A DNA stretch of 64,000 nucleotides from Bacillota bacterium (GCA_023433405.1 JAEZCT010000054.1:1-64000); one strand, 5' to 3'; numbered from the stretch's first letter, positions 1-9,131 are shown. Program-made: numbers and translations. The notes: generated by a model from the letters alone, not told the origin.

Positions 1-460
1 TGCTTATTCACCGTAACTATATGGCCTTGCAACCTAAAAAGCGAAGTATCAAGTCTAACCTCCTAAGGTGCTTGGTCAGCGAACATGCTTTGTTGGAATT
101 GCTTAGGAGTTTGTGAAACTCACGTGGTTTTATTAACTTCATCCCTTGCGAATTAAGGATAATTATAGTATGATTTATTTGCAAAGAAGCGAATTCATCT
201 GGGCAGGTTAAGCCTTGTTTATAAAATGAAAAATCACAAAACAGAAGCCATAAATGAAAGTTTTTCTTCTGATTTTTCGTAAATAAAGAATAATACATTA
301 TTCATAACGGTATTGCTAGCTGCTAAGTAGCCAAAAAGTGCAGTCGTATCGTTTTTTCAAACAATGCCACGGATGCTGTGAAAAAATGACGTGCCGGTGA
401 CCTATGTTGCAATGCTCGAATTTTTCGACCCCTGTCACCAGAAAAGGATTGAACCGTAAA
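1..460. other. AT-rich leader stretch with no supported gene
   Basis: No gene can be supported here. The only open frame of note is on the minus strand (17-298, 93 codons). It has no recognisable domain, no good ribosome binding site and an AT-rich composition unlike the neighbouring genes, so I do not call it. The stretch is visibly richer in A and T than the coding sequence that follows, and it lies just upstream of an orphan tyrosine recombinase. It could therefore be the edge of an old mobile element, but I see no direct repeat that would mark an attachment site. Confidence 0.5.
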
Positions 461-1465
461 ATGAACTCGTTTATTCTCAACGATTGTCCCATTCCGCTAA
501 AGGATTTTTTGTTTTATCTCGAAACGATAAAAGGACGCTCTCCACGAACCGTAGAGGGTTATTACATAGACCTTCGAACCTTTTTTCGCTTTCTGAAGCG
601 TTTGCGGGGTATTTCTCCGCCCGATGCCCCTTACGAAGAGATTCGAATTTCGGACATTGACATCCCGCTCATCAAGACAATTACCTTATCGGAAGTTTAT
701 GAATTCTTGCACTACACGGCAAGTGAGCGCTCCAATAACGGTGCGGCACGATCACGAAAGGTTTCGGCCATTCGCGGGCTGTTTCATTATTTGACTATAA
801 AGGCGGGCTCTCTCACTGAAAACCCGGTGCAAAACCTGGAAGTTCCCTCTCTTAAGAAGGCCATTCCCAAGTATCTTACGCTTGAAAACAGCATTGAACT
901 TCTCGCAAAAGCGGAGTCTCGTTCGGATGTGTTCCGGGAACGCGATTATTGCATACTAACCTTATTCCTAAACTGCGGGATGCGTTTATCCGAGCTTGTG
1001 GGAATCAGTCTTACCGATATCCGCGATAATCAACTTCGCCTGCTTGGCAAGGGCAACAAGGAGCGTATCGTATATCTCAACGATGCCTGCTTAGCCGCGC
1101 TCGCCGATTATAAAAAAACGCGCCCCAATAACAGCAAGGATAGAGGCGCTCTTTTTGTTTCTCGCAACGGCTTGAGGATTAGTCGCAGACGGGTACAGCA
1201 GATTGTTGAACGACAGCTTGGGGAAATCGGGTTGGATCAAAAAGGATTCTCCGCGCATAAACTTCGGCATACAGCGGCAACCCTTTTATACCAGCACGGA
1301 CATGTAGATATCCGAATGCTCAAAGAAATTTTAGGGCACGCAAACCTTGGTACCACAGAAATCTATACCCACATCTCCAGCGAACAGCTGGAAGCCGCCG
1401 CTCAAAAATCACCGCTGGCGAAAATAAAGCAGAGAAAAACAGGAAACAATGAAGAAAAGGAATAA
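461..1465 (+). CDS. XerC/XerD-family tyrosine recombinase
   Basis: Predicted site-specific recombinase of 334 residues that cuts and rejoins DNA through a tyrosine-DNA intermediate. Residues 1-115 form the SAM-like N-terminal DNA-binding domain and residues 135-315 the catalytic domain. The full active-site set is visible: R175 in CGMRLSEL, a basic residue near K198 in the GKGNKER turn, H266 and R269 in HKLRHTAA, H293 in GHANLGTTE, and the nucleophile Y302. The start was put at ATG 461, 11 bases after AAAGGA; an upstream in-frame ATG at 404 lacks such a site. The length fits chromosomal XerC/D or a Clostridium-type orphan recombinase. It stands alone and converges on radA. Whether it resolves chromosome dimers or belongs to a mobile element cannot be told. 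Confidence 0.85.
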   Translation: MNSFILNDCPIPLKDFLFYLETIKGRSPRTVEGYYIDLRTFFRFLKRLRGISPPDAPYEEIRISDIDIPLIKTITLSEVYEFLHYTASERSNNGAARSRKVSAIRGLFHYLTIKAGSLTENPVQNLEVPSLKKAIPKYLTLENSIELLAKAESRSDVFRERDYCILTLFLNCGMRLSELVGISLTDIRDNQLRLLGKGNKERIVYLNDACLAALADYKKTRPNNSKDRGALFVSRNGLRISRRRVQQIVERQLGEIGLDQKGFSAHKLRHTAATLLYQHGHVDIRMLKEILGHANLGTTEIYTHISSEQLEAAAQKSPLAKIKQRKTGNNEEKE

Positions 1466-1498
1466 TAATTTAAGATTACGCTTTAAAGATCATAAAGA

Positions 1499-1539
1499 AC
1501 AAAGGCATTGAACGAGATACAATCGTTCAATGCCTTTGT
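1499..1539. terminator. Bidirectional hairpin terminator between recombinase and radA
   Basis: A perfect 17-bp stem (1499-1515 with 1523-1539) encloses a 7-base loop in the gap between two convergent genes. The T-rich tail is weak on both sides, so termination efficiency is uncertain. Confidence 0.7.
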
Positions 1540-1681
1540 GTTATTCACTATAAATTATTACGATAACTTCATGCTGTGAGTTTAGCATTCTATTACTGAA
1601 AACTCTAAATACATACGTTCTCGAAAAATTTCGTTTATAAAAATAAAGCTTTGAATTATATATTTGTATTAACTGACGACG

Positions 1682-1708
1682 AACTTTTCACTTGCTCTTT
1701 ATACACTA
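1682..1708. repeat. Fragment of the 105-bp palindromic repeat at the radA 3' end
   Basis: Read on the minus strand, this stretch resembles one flank of the full repeat copies at 10189-10293 and 62818-62922: AGTGTATAAA followed by CAAGTGAAAAG, with about four mismatches in 27 bases. The radA stop codon (TAA, 1699-1701) lies inside the matching sequence. The fragment is short, so chance similarity is possible. Confidence 0.4.
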
Positions 1709-3081
1709 TTGCTTTTTCTGAGGGTGGCAATGGCTTGAGAAATAGAACTGACGCCGTAAATCTCAACCCCATACCGCTCCGGGTTTACTAGTTTAGCAAG
1801 TGAGGTCTTGGGCATAATGCAGCGCTTAAATCCCAGACGAGCCGCTTCCCCTATTCTCGCCTGCGCGCCGGTTACCGCACGCACCTCGCCTGCAAGGCCC
1901 ACCTCACCAAAGGCAAATACGTCATCGCCAATTGGCACGTCCGTTAAACCTGAAACCAGTGCAAGCGCAACGGAGAGATCGGCGGCAGGCTCGTCAAGCT
2001 TTAAACCACCGACGATATTTACATAGGTGTCAAGACTTGAAAAAACAAAGCCGGCACGTTTTTCAAGCACCGCCAGTATCAGCGACATACGGTTATAGTC
2101 AAAACCGGTTGAAACCCTCCGAGGAGTTCCAAAGCCTGTTTTGGCCACCAGCGCTTGAATCTCCGCCAAGATTGGCCTGCTGCCCTCCATCACGCAGGCC
2201 ACGCAGGTACCCGAAATACCCTCCGGTCGGCCGGAGAGCAGCATCATAGAGGGGTTTTCAACCTCAGCAAGTCCGCTGTCCGCCATTTCAAAAACACCGA
2301 TTTCATTTGTCGAACCAAACCGGTTTTTCACTGCGCGAAGGATGCGGTAAGGCAGATTTCGTTCGCCCTCAAAATAAAGTACCGCATCCACAATATGCTC
2401 TAGCACCTTCGGCCCGGCAATTGCGCCGTCTTTATTCACATGCCCAACTATGAATATAGCAATCTCTTCACTTTTCGCGCACCGCATAAGATATTGCGTA
2501 CATTCCTTAACCTGGCTTACACTGCCCGCAGAGGAAGAAATACCGCTGTGCGTCATGGTCTGGATAGAATCCACCATGACAATATCCGGCTTGTTTAGCA
2601 GGATTGCGTTTATAATACTCTCTATGTCGGTTTCAGCCAGTAAGTACAGGCTTTGAGTCGTTACTCCAAGACGTTGAGCCCGCAGCTTAATTTGCCGCTG
2701 CGACTCCTCACCTGATACATACAATATTTTAAGCCCCTCGCCAAGATAACGGCAGATTTGAAGCAGAAGCGTGGATTTTCCAATACCCGGGTCGCCTCCC
2801 AGCAAGACCAGAGAGCCCTTAACAATTCCGCCGCCCAATACCCGGTTAAGCTCTGCAATATGGGTGGTATAGCGAATTTCGTTGGTATCATCAATCTCAT
2901 CCAGGTTGACCGCACGAGGCACTCCACCGCCCTGCGGCTCTGCCCTTCCCCTCCCCGCCGCAGCGGGAGCCTTGAGTTCTTCAATTAGTGTATTCCATTC
3001 TCCGCACCCCGGACATTTGCCCAGCCATCGAGGTGATTCTGCGCCGCATTCACTGCAAACATATACGCTTTTCGCTTTCAA
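1699..3081 (-). CDS. radA: DNA repair protein RadA
   Basis: RadA/Sms is a RecA-related ATPase that processes branched recombination intermediates during DNA repair and transformation. The 460 residues show the family order: a C4 zinc finger (C9, C12, C23, C26), a Walker A motif GGDPGIGKST near residues 95-104, the RadA-specific KNRFGST motif, and a C-terminal Lon-protease-like domain. I chose the TTG at 3081 because the protein then begins MKAKSVYVC, as family members do, and sits 12 bases from AAAAGG; the ATG at 3093 abuts that site. The gene follows cwlD by 22 bases and is probably co-transcribed. Its last codons lie in a fragment of the palindromic repeat. Confidence 0.95.
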   Translation of the reverse strand: MKAKSVYVCSECGAESPRWLGKCPGCGEWNTLIEELKAPAAAGRGRAEPQGGGVPRAVNLDEIDDTNEIRYTTHIAELNRVLGGGIVKGSLVLLGGDPGIGKSTLLLQICRYLGEGLKILYVSGEESQRQIKLRAQRLGVTTQSLYLLAETDIESIINAILLNKPDIVMVDSIQTMTHSGISSSAGSVSQVKECTQYLMRCAKSEEIAIFIVGHVNKDGAIAGPKVLEHIVDAVLYFEGERNLPYRILRAVKNRFGSTNEIGVFEMADSGLAEVENPSMMLLSGRPEGISGTCVACVMEGSRPILAEIQALVAKTGFGTPRRVSTGFDYNRMSLILAVLEKRAGFVFSSLDTYVNIVGGLKLDEPAADLSVALALVSGLTDVPIGDDVFAFGEVGLAGEVRAVTGAQARIGEAARLGFKRCIMPKTSLAKLVNPERYGVEIYGVSSISQAIATLRKSNSV

Positions 3082-3103
3082 TGTCTGAACCATCCTTTTC
3101 CCG

Positions 3104-3889
3104 TCATTGTAAAGTTTCAGTTTCCTCTACCCTGTCGCGGCAGCTCTCAATGTACTTTGAAAGCCCCGCGTAGATTGTAAACGCCACTTTGTTTTGGTAC
3201 TCATCCAATTTCAGCATTTCGCACTCCTCTGCGTTTGACAGAAAGCCGCATTCCACCATTACCGACGGAATTTCAGAGTGGTATAATAGGTAAATTTCTT
3301 TGCCGGTTTTTTTGACTTCTCTGCCGTTTTCCGGCTGCAGCAGCTCTCGAAACATATCCTGCATCTCTTGTGCGAGCAGCTTGCTCTCCGGGTTTTTTCT
3401 TCCAAAGAATACCTGGGCCCCGCTTGTCTTTGACTGCGTGAACTTGTTTTGATGTACGCTAACAAAGATGGCCTCAGGGTTATCCTCTACAATTTTTAGG
3501 CGGTTTTTAATATCCGAGGTTTTGCGCTTTTTGATGGTGTTTAAGCCGTCATCACAGATCAAGCGGTCATCCTCACGCGTCATGATAACCTTATAGCCGC
3601 CAACCGTTAAAAAATCTTTAAGCTTAAGCGCAATGGCGAGATTAATATCCTTTTCCACCGTTTTTTTATCATAGGCGACCGCGCCGCCATCTTCTCCTCC
3701 GTGCCCGGCATCGACAATAACTGTAATACCATCATCCAACTCCGCAAAGGCAGGTAGGCTCTGTTTCATATTCTTTATAAATAGCATAACAATGGCGACA
3801 GATACCACGCCTACAAACAGCAGCAGCATCCATTCGCGTCTTAAACGAAACCCTCTATACCAGTTAAAACGATACTTGCTTCGCTTCAC
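3104..3889 (-). CDS. cwlD: N-acetylmuramoyl-L-alanine amidase, CwlD type
   Basis: Zinc amidase of the Amidase_3 family, about 261 residues, that cleaves the lactam-forming stem peptide link in peptidoglycan. In spore formers CwlD acts in making muramic-delta-lactam for the spore cortex. An N-terminal membrane anchor lies near residues 20-38. The catalytic domain starts at VIVDAGHGGEDGG, with further zinc and catalytic residues in SVHQN and in MVECGF. The start is ambiguous. GGGGTGAT overlaps an ATG at 3895, so the GTG at 3889 is preferred, and the difference is two codons. It lies between a membrane protein gene and radA. The assignment to CwlD rather than another Amidase_3 protein rests on size, single anchor and sporulating context. 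Confidence 0.82.
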   Translation of the reverse strand: MKRSKYRFNWYRGFRLRREWMLLLFVGVVSVAIVMLFIKNMKQSLPAFAELDDGITVIVDAGHGGEDGGAVAYDKKTVEKDINLAIALKLKDFLTVGGYKVIMTREDDRLICDDGLNTIKKRKTSDIKNRLKIVEDNPEAIFVSVHQNKFTQSKTSGAQVFFGRKNPESKLLAQEMQDMFRELLQPENGREVKKTGKEIYLLYHSEIPSVMVECGFLSNAEECEMLKLDEYQNKVAFTIYAGLSKYIESCRDRVEETETLQ

Positions 3890-3937
3890 ACACATCACCC
3901 CAACATAAGTTATGCCGGGGCATGGATCAAATATGTT

Positions 3938-4480
3938 CTATTTTTTCTTTTTATACATGAGCTTGCCAAGGATAGACAACCGGCGGTAACCCATAAAATA
4001 TGCCAAAGAAGAAAAGGCCGGAACAAGTAGGGGCGGTATAAATGCAAACAGCACATGCAACCAATTTAGCTCTGCAACCTGAATTGGAATAACTAAGGAA
4101 TCTATGCCATAAAACACGGCACTCGCTATCCGGTAAGCTGCCAAAAGCAATTGATTTCGCGTAAACATCGCCACAATCATTAGAATATTAGGCAGCCACA
4201 TGACAGGCATTGCGTATAATCCAATTTTTAACCCCGTGAAAGAGTCGTAGGTAATAAAACCCGTTTTGACATAGTTTATATCCTTTTCTCCCACAAGCCA
4301 AAGATTTAAATAGATAAGCCCAAATAGTATAAACAGGTTTAAAACCTGTACGAGTACGATACCCCAAGTGCTCCCGGCCAATCCCGCAAAGGACATAAAC
4401 ACAAGTATGCTAAGTGCCCCCGCGGCAATTATGCTACCTGCAAGAGAAATTGAAAGTCCAATATTGCTTTTTCTGTTCAT
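3938..4480 (-). CDS. Uncharacterised integral membrane protein
   Basis: A 180-residue hydrophobic protein that I do not recognise. At least four membrane segments can be seen: about residues 12-32, 42-62, 88-110 and 140-163. A short basic tail ends in four lysines. The ATG at 4480 has GAAAGGGC upstream, and a good promoter lies just before it (4526-4554). It is followed by cwlD at a gap of about 48 bases, so cwlD and radA may be read from the same transcript. No catalytic motif, cysteine pattern or signal peptide suggests a function. Confidence 0.75.
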   Translation of the reverse strand: MNRKSNIGLSISLAGSIIAAGALSILVFMSFAGLAGSTWGIVLVQVLNLFILFGLIYLNLWLVGEKDINYVKTGFITYDSFTGLKIGLYAMPVMWLPNILMIVAMFTRNQLLLAAYRIASAVFYGIDSLVIPIQVAELNWLHVLFAFIPPLLVPAFSSLAYFMGYRRLSILGKLMYKKKK

Positions 4481-4525
4481 TTTAATATCCAGCCCTTTCT
4501 GGCAATTATCCTTACGGTTCTTTAT

Positions 4526-4554
4526 ATTATATATGATAGGATGCCCGGGGGCAA
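4526..4554 (-). promoter_or_regulatory. Probable sigma-A promoter for the membrane protein-cwlD-radA unit
   Basis: On the minus strand TTGCCC (4549-4554) is followed by a 17-base spacer and TATAAT (4526-4531). The -10 box is perfect and the -35 box is half consensus. Confidence 0.6.
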
Positions 4555-4596
4555 GCGTAAACCTGTGAACATTATTGCACGACCTTATGTGCTAAA

Positions 4597-4630
4597 CGAA
4601 AAGAGAACCGGAAAACCGGTTCTCTTTTCG
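4597..4630 (-). terminator. Terminator of the agu-potD1 operon
   Basis: A perfect 15-bp stem (CGAAAAGAGAACCGG, 4597-4611, with 4616-4630) and an AAAA loop lie 17 bases beyond the potD1 stop. The stem has no long T run after it, so it could also act as a 3' stabiliser. Confidence 0.7.
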
Positions 4631-4647
4631 CTGTAGGGCTAACTTAA

Positions 4648-5691
4648 TTATTCCGTAAAATCGGTCCAGATGTCGTTATAAATTTCAAGCACGCTGGGCT
4701 CAAGATCGCGAACCCCCAAACCCTTCTCAATGGCAGAATTGGGGATGTTCTTAGCCGGGTTCGAGCGGAATTCTTCATCCATCAATTCCATTGCGGCGCG
4801 GTTCGGGTTAGTGTAGGGAAAGGCCTCGGTTATCATCTTGCTGGTTTCCGGTGCTAAGATGAAATTGATAAACTTCTCTGACCATTCCTTATTCTTTGTA
4901 CCCTTAGCGACACAAAGGCTGTCTAAAAACAGGTATTGACCCTCTTTCGGGAATACAATTTCAACGTCGGGGTTCTCCTCCATCGCGATGGCAATCTCAG
5001 CACTATAAATAACACCGGCAGCCGTTTCACCGCTGATCATTGCGGTTTTAGGCGAGTCGCTGTCCAGCAGCTTCACGTTTGGCTTTAACTCCATCAGCTT
5101 TGCGCGGGTTTGCTCAAGCTTTGCGGGATCGCTTTCGTTGTAATCAAAGCCTAGCATTACGTTAATTGCGCCGATAATTACGCGAAAATCATCAATCAGA
5201 ACCAGGGAGTTTTTGAGCTGGGGATCAAACAGATCCTGGTAAGAGGTAATATCCTTATCGAATTTTGCTTTGTTAACACAAATTGTTGCCACGCCGCCAA
5301 GATAAGGCACCGAGAACGTGTTTTGAGGGTCATACCAAGGCTTGAGATACCCGCTGGAAATATTGGACACATTCGGTATGTTCTTAAAGTCCAGCTCCTC
5401 CAGCAGACCTTCCTTGCCCATCTTCTCAATATACATCTCCGCGACATCAACTACGTCGTATGTACCGGTAGGTGAACTTTTTACTTTTGCATACATGTCT
5501 GCGATGGATGAAAAGGTTGTCATGTTGACCTTGACGCCGGTTTCCTGCTCAAACTTGTCAAGCACTGATTGCGGGAGGTACTCGGTCCAGATAAAAATGC
5601 TGATTTCAGGCTTTGCCGTACTTCCTGTGCAGCTGGTTAGGATACCCAGCGAGAGCAGCACAACAATTAGGATGGATAAAATGCGTTTCAA
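4648..5691 (-). CDS. potD: Polyamine ABC transporter substrate-binding lipoprotein (copy 1)
   Basis: A 347-residue extracytoplasmic binding protein of the PotD/PotF family. It has a lipoprotein signal (hydrophobic segment to residue 20, lipid-acceptor C21 in LGILTSC) and the family opening IFIWTEYLP. It is clearly paralogous to the plus-strand potD at 13416-14462, sharing stretches such as LDSDSPK and GETA. It departs from that copy in the ligand region: the PSDYMV segment is replaced by DVAEMYI, and the WNAEIA segment by YSAEIA, so its ligand may differ. The TTG start at 5691 sits 8 bases after AGGAGG. It is last in the aguA-aguB-amidohydrolase operon and has no permease or ATPase gene of its own on this strand, so it probably uses PotABC encoded on the opposite arm. 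Confidence 0.85.
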   Translation of the reverse strand: MKRILSILIVVLLSLGILTSCTGSTAKPEISIFIWTEYLPQSVLDKFEQETGVKVNMTTFSSIADMYAKVKSSPTGTYDVVDVAEMYIEKMGKEGLLEELDFKNIPNVSNISSGYLKPWYDPQNTFSVPYLGGVATICVNKAKFDKDITSYQDLFDPQLKNSLVLIDDFRVIIGAINVMLGFDYNESDPAKLEQTRAKLMELKPNVKLLDSDSPKTAMISGETAAGVIYSAEIAIAMEENPDVEIVFPKEGQYLFLDSLCVAKGTKNKEWSEKFINFILAPETSKMITEAFPYTNPNRAAMELMDEEFRSNPAKNIPNSAIEKGLGVRDLEPSVLEIYNDIWTDFTE

Positions 5692-5766
5692 TGTTTGTTC
5701 CTCCTCATAATAAGGTGATGGTAAATATTAAAGGTGGCGGCTGCTATGCCGTCCATCCTTTTCCCC

Positions 5767-7149
5767 CTAAGAATTAAATTGCCACTGTGAGTTTGGAACT
5801 GCTATAGCCCTGCCGGCAGTATCCTCTAGTATCGCGCCGTTTTTGACCGTCACCCGACCATTAAGGATGACTGCTTCTATTCCTTCGGGCGGCGCGTCAG
5901 GGCGGCCGATATGCGGAAACTGCGCGCGATCAGTGAGCGTATCCAGATTGAAGATTACGAGATCCGCATCCGCACCGATATGAATGTCACCTTTATTCGA
6001 AAGCCTTAGCCTTTGCGCGGGCAGGTATGTAATTCTTGAGACTGCATCGGGCAGTGTGAGCTGTGCTCGCTCGCGTACAAGCTCACGCAAAAAGCGTGGA
6101 AAGGTACCGGCATCTTGCGGGTGTCCTTTTGAAGTATCCTCCGTCTGATTAACCCCCGCGTCACTGGACGCCATCATGTAAGGCAGCTCAAATGCCATAG
6201 GTATTTCAAAAGGCTTCCCTATCATCGCAATAACGGCGTCGTGCGGGAAGTTTTCTCGCAAATCCTTATAGCGCCCGGCATTCAGCGGTAGTCCCGCATA
6301 TTTACCGTTTGCGGCAATCAGGTTATCAAATGAGCAGCCCCATTTTTCAAAACAACGCTCGTCAAAAACCGGCGTACCAATATAGGTTGCAAAGCTAGTA
6401 TACATACCGCTGTCGCAGGAGATGTCGTACCCCTCGCAAACCGCCTTATCAATCATTTCCAGCGCCTCTCTCATCATACCAAAGCCAAACTGGTAAACCA
6501 CATGCGAAATTTGCACCGACGCGCCGGTAATACGACTGATATCAAGGGCTTCGCGCAATGCCTGCAAGCCGCCATAGCAGTCTGTGCGGATGTGGATCGC
6601 AACCAGCTTGCCGTATCGCGCCGCCGTAGTGCTTAATGACAAAACCTCTTGCGAGGAGCTTCCGGGCACATACTCAAGTCCAAAGGACAGCCCTGCCGCA
6701 CCCTGCGCAAACGCTTCCTCCAAGAGATGGTTTGCCATTACAATCTGCTCTGGCAGTAATGGTTGATAGGGGTCGCTTTGCCCCACCTGCATACGCAAAC
6801 GCGTTGCACCGCAAAGCTCTAGCTGGTTAAGAATAAAGCCCGTTTCATTTTGCTCTGCCAAAAATCCGCCGATATGCTCCACACCCATGCCGCAGTTGCC
6901 ATTGAGCACCGTGGTAACCCCTTGCTGGCTGAGCAGCATCCCATTTTGGCGATGTCCCTCAATATGCGCGTGAATATCAATGAACCCGGGGCTGAGATAA
7001 CACCCTGTCGCGTCGATGGTTTGCGCGCTTGGAAGCAACTCCCGGCTGATGTCGGCAATTACCCCGTCTTTGATATAAAGGTTTGCGGGGACCAGGCGCT
7101 TTTTGCGCGGATCGATTATAATACTATTAATAATAGCGACATCGAACAT
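5767..7149 (-). CDS. N-acyl-D-amino-acid deacylase-like amidohydrolase
   Basis: Predicted zinc amidohydrolase of 460 residues in the D-aminoacylase branch (COG3653 type). The N-terminal beta-sandwich is followed by the metal motif DIHAHIEGH (H60, H62), the bridging-cysteine segment NGNCGMG (C86), ISHVV, and a late aspartate in ASSDAG, the order typical of the family. The ATG at 7149 has AAGGGG upstream; an earlier in-frame start at 7194 overlaps aguB. It starts 26 bases after aguB ends and precedes potD1, so it is part of the agmatine operon. No step in the agmatine-to-GABA route needs such an enzyme. It may release putrescine or agmatine from N-acylated or carbamoylated forms, but that is inference. 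Confidence 0.82.
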   Translation of the reverse strand: MFDVAIINSIIIDPRKKRLVPANLYIKDGVIADISRELLPSAQTIDATGCYLSPGFIDIHAHIEGHRQNGMLLSQQGVTTVLNGNCGMGVEHIGGFLAEQNETGFILNQLELCGATRLRMQVGQSDPYQPLLPEQIVMANHLLEEAFAQGAAGLSFGLEYVPGSSSQEVLSLSTTAARYGKLVAIHIRTDCYGGLQALREALDISRITGASVQISHVVYQFGFGMMREALEMIDKAVCEGYDISCDSGMYTSFATYIGTPVFDERCFEKWGCSFDNLIAANGKYAGLPLNAGRYKDLRENFPHDAVIAMIGKPFEIPMAFELPYMMASSDAGVNQTEDTSKGHPQDAGTFPRFLRELVRERAQLTLPDAVSRITYLPAQRLRLSNKGDIHIGADADLVIFNLDTLTDRAQFPHIGRPDAPPEGIEAVILNGRVTVKNGAILEDTAGRAIAVPNSQWQFNS

Positions 7150-7174
7150 TTGTAATTTGCCCCTTTTTATATGA

Positions 7175-8050
7175 CTATCTTCCTGTTTCGCCATCGTGTG
7201 TTAAAATCGGCCCATACAAATCGGTTCTTCTGTCACGAAAAACGCCCCAACTGCGGCGCACCAGAGCAAGCTCATCCAAATCAAAGGAGGCAGTAATCAC
7301 ACCTTCGGTTTTATCATCCGCACTGGCGGCAAGTTCGCCTGTGTAATCGGCAATAAAGGACGAGCCATAGAAGGTAATACTGCTCTCCTCCTCCTCTTCC
7401 CTTCCGATTCGGTTGGAGGCGATAAGGGGAGTGAGGTTTGCCGCAGCGTGCCCCCTCATGCAGTTTTTCCAATGCAGCCGGGAATCAATATCCGGCTCCT
7501 GTGGCTCGGTGCCGATTGCTGTGGGGTAAAACAACAGCTCCGCACCCTTTAGCGCCATAATGCGCGCAGCCTCAGGGAACCATTGATCCCAGCAAACCCC
7601 GCAGCCGATCCGGCCATAAGCCGTATCCCATACGCAAAAGCCGGTATCTCCGGGGTTAAAGAAAAACTTTTCCTGATAGCCAAAGCCGTCGGGTATATGA
7701 CTTTTGCGATAAACGCCAAGCATTTTTCCGTTTGCGTCTATCACCGCCAGAGAATTGTAGTAGGCGTTATTATGCTTTTCAAAGAAGCTGATGGGCAGCA
7801 CCACGGATAGCTCTTTGGCAAGCGCGCTAAAATGTGCAACCGCGGCGTTCTGCTCCGTTCGGCTTGCCAGTGCCAGATACTGCGCTAAAGGCTTTTGGCA
7901 GAAGTAGTTTGTCTCGAACAACTCCTGAAGCAGGATAATGTGCGCACCCTTTTTGTGCGCTTCGCGTACTAATGCCGTCGCCGCAGCGATATTTTCGGTT
8001 TGGTTTCCCCTGCTTTTCATCTGTGTCGCCGCTACCGTCACCTTTCTCAA
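7175..8050 (-). CDS. aguB: N-carbamoylputrescine amidase
   Basis: Nitrilase-superfamily enzyme (291 residues) that hydrolyses N-carbamoylputrescine to putrescine, ammonia and carbon dioxide. The catalytic triad is visible: E43 in LLQELFETNYF, K116 in YRKSHIPDG, and the nucleophile C153 in GCGVCWDQWFPEAAR. The FETNYF and DQWFPEAAR segments are typical of AguB. The start is TTG at 8050, with GGGTGG about 9 bases upstream. It lies 70 bases after aguA and 26 bases before the amidohydrolase. Pairing with aguA makes the substrate assignment firm, although the superfamily is otherwise hard to annotate. Confidence 0.93.
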   Translation of the reverse strand: MRKVTVAATQMKSRGNQTENIAAATALVREAHKKGAHIILLQELFETNYFCQKPLAQYLALASRTEQNAAVAHFSALAKELSVVLPISFFEKHNNAYYNSLAVIDANGKMLGVYRKSHIPDGFGYQEKFFFNPGDTGFCVWDTAYGRIGCGVCWDQWFPEAARIMALKGAELLFYPTAIGTEPQEPDIDSRLHWKNCMRGHAAANLTPLIASNRIGREEEEESSITFYGSSFIADYTGELAASADDKTEGVITASFDLDELALVRRSWGVFRDRRTDLYGPILTHDGETGR

Positions 8051-8120
8051 AACCCGCGACCACCCTTTCCATATTAAACATTTTTATTACACAAATAGCC
8101 GTAAATGCTGCTCTGCTGTG

Positions 8121-9131
8121 TTATAGGGGCACTTGCTGTGTAATGCAGTGAATATTGCCGCCGCCTTTAATAATGCAGGAGGTATCCGGTGAAACAATCT
8201 CGCGGGAAGGAAAAAGCAGCGAAAGCCGATGTTTCGCCTCCTCGCTTTCCCTTTCGGCCCCACCGCCGAAGGCGGGCATTACTATCCCGCCGTTTACAAA
8301 CACAAAGTTAATATAGCTGGGTGCCAAAACCCGTTCGCTATCCTCAATATTTGGCGGCAGAGGCAGGGCTTCAACTGATATTCCATTTTCTCGAAGCACC
8401 GTTTTCGCTTTTCTAACCCTTTCGAAGTTTGGGCTTGCCGGCTCGTCTGTCCATGCCAGAAGGGCGGTGCTTTCGTCGATGAAGCAGCAAATATTATCCA
8501 CATGACCGCTGGTCTCATCTCCATACAAACCAAAAGGCAGCCAAATCATTTTGTGAGCACCAAGATTCTCAAGCACCTTCTCCTCAATCTGCTGCCGCCC
8601 AAGGTGTGGGTTTCGATTCTTGTTAAGCAAGCACTCCTCTGTTGTAAGGATAACGCCTTTTCCGTTGGTATGAATGGAACCGCCCTCCAGCACAAGGTCG
8701 GCGTTTCGGAGCGGGATATTCCACAGCTTACACAGTCTTTCGGGAATAGTGTTATCAAGCTCCCAATGTCCATAGATTCCGCCCCATGCGTTAAAATGCC
8801 AGTTAACAGCACACAGCGCACCCTTTTCATCCTTTAAAAAGGTTGGACCATTGTCACGCACCCAGCAGTCATCATGGGCAAGGCTCAAAACCTCTACCCT
8901 GTAGCCACTGTTTGATTGACACTGTTTTCTCGCCTCCTCGGCCGCCTGCGGGTTTGCAATAATAGTGACAGGCTCAAAGCCCGCAATTGACCTTGCTACC
9001 TGGGCAAAAGCCTCGCGCGCGTCGGTTAGGTCATCCTTCCATACATTATCCGATACCGGCCATTCCATCAGCATTCCCCGGTGAGGCTCCCATTCTGCCG
9101 GCATATATCCCTGTTTTGTCTTATTAAGCAT
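8121..9131 (-). CDS. aguA: Agmatine deiminase
   Basis: Converts agmatine to N-carbamoylputrescine and ammonia, the first step of the agmatine route. The 336-residue protein belongs to the Porphyromonas-type peptidyl-arginine deiminase family. The family start EWEPHRGMLMEWP is present, as are CWVRDNGPTF, the histidine of TSGHVDN, and the catalytic cysteine C329 in GGGNIHCITQQ close to the C-terminus. It is the first gene of a minus-strand operon with aguB. A promoter (9310-9338), a terminator-like hairpin (9244-9277) and a second hairpin (9169-9207) lie upstream. The ribosome binding site before ATG 9131 is weak, which may matter for control. Confidence 0.95.
   Translation of the reverse strand: MLNKTKQGYMPAEWEPHRGMLMEWPVSDNVWKDDLTDAREAFAQVARSIAGFEPVTIIANPQAAEEARKQCQSNSGYRVEVLSLAHDDCWVRDNGPTFLKDEKGALCAVNWHFNAWGGIYGHWELDNTIPERLCKLWNIPLRNADLVLEGGSIHTNGKGVILTTEECLLNKNRNPHLGRQQIEEKVLENLGAHKMIWLPFGLYGDETSGHVDNICCFIDESTALLAWTDEPASPNFERVRKAKTVLRENGISVEALPLPPNIEDSERVLAPSYINFVFVNGGIVMPAFGGGAERESEEAKHRLSLLFPSREIVSPDTSCIIKGGGNIHCITQQVPL

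Noticed and set aside
17..298. Minus-strand frame of 93 codons at the window edge
   Set aside because: No recognisable domain, weak start context and AT-driven composition.
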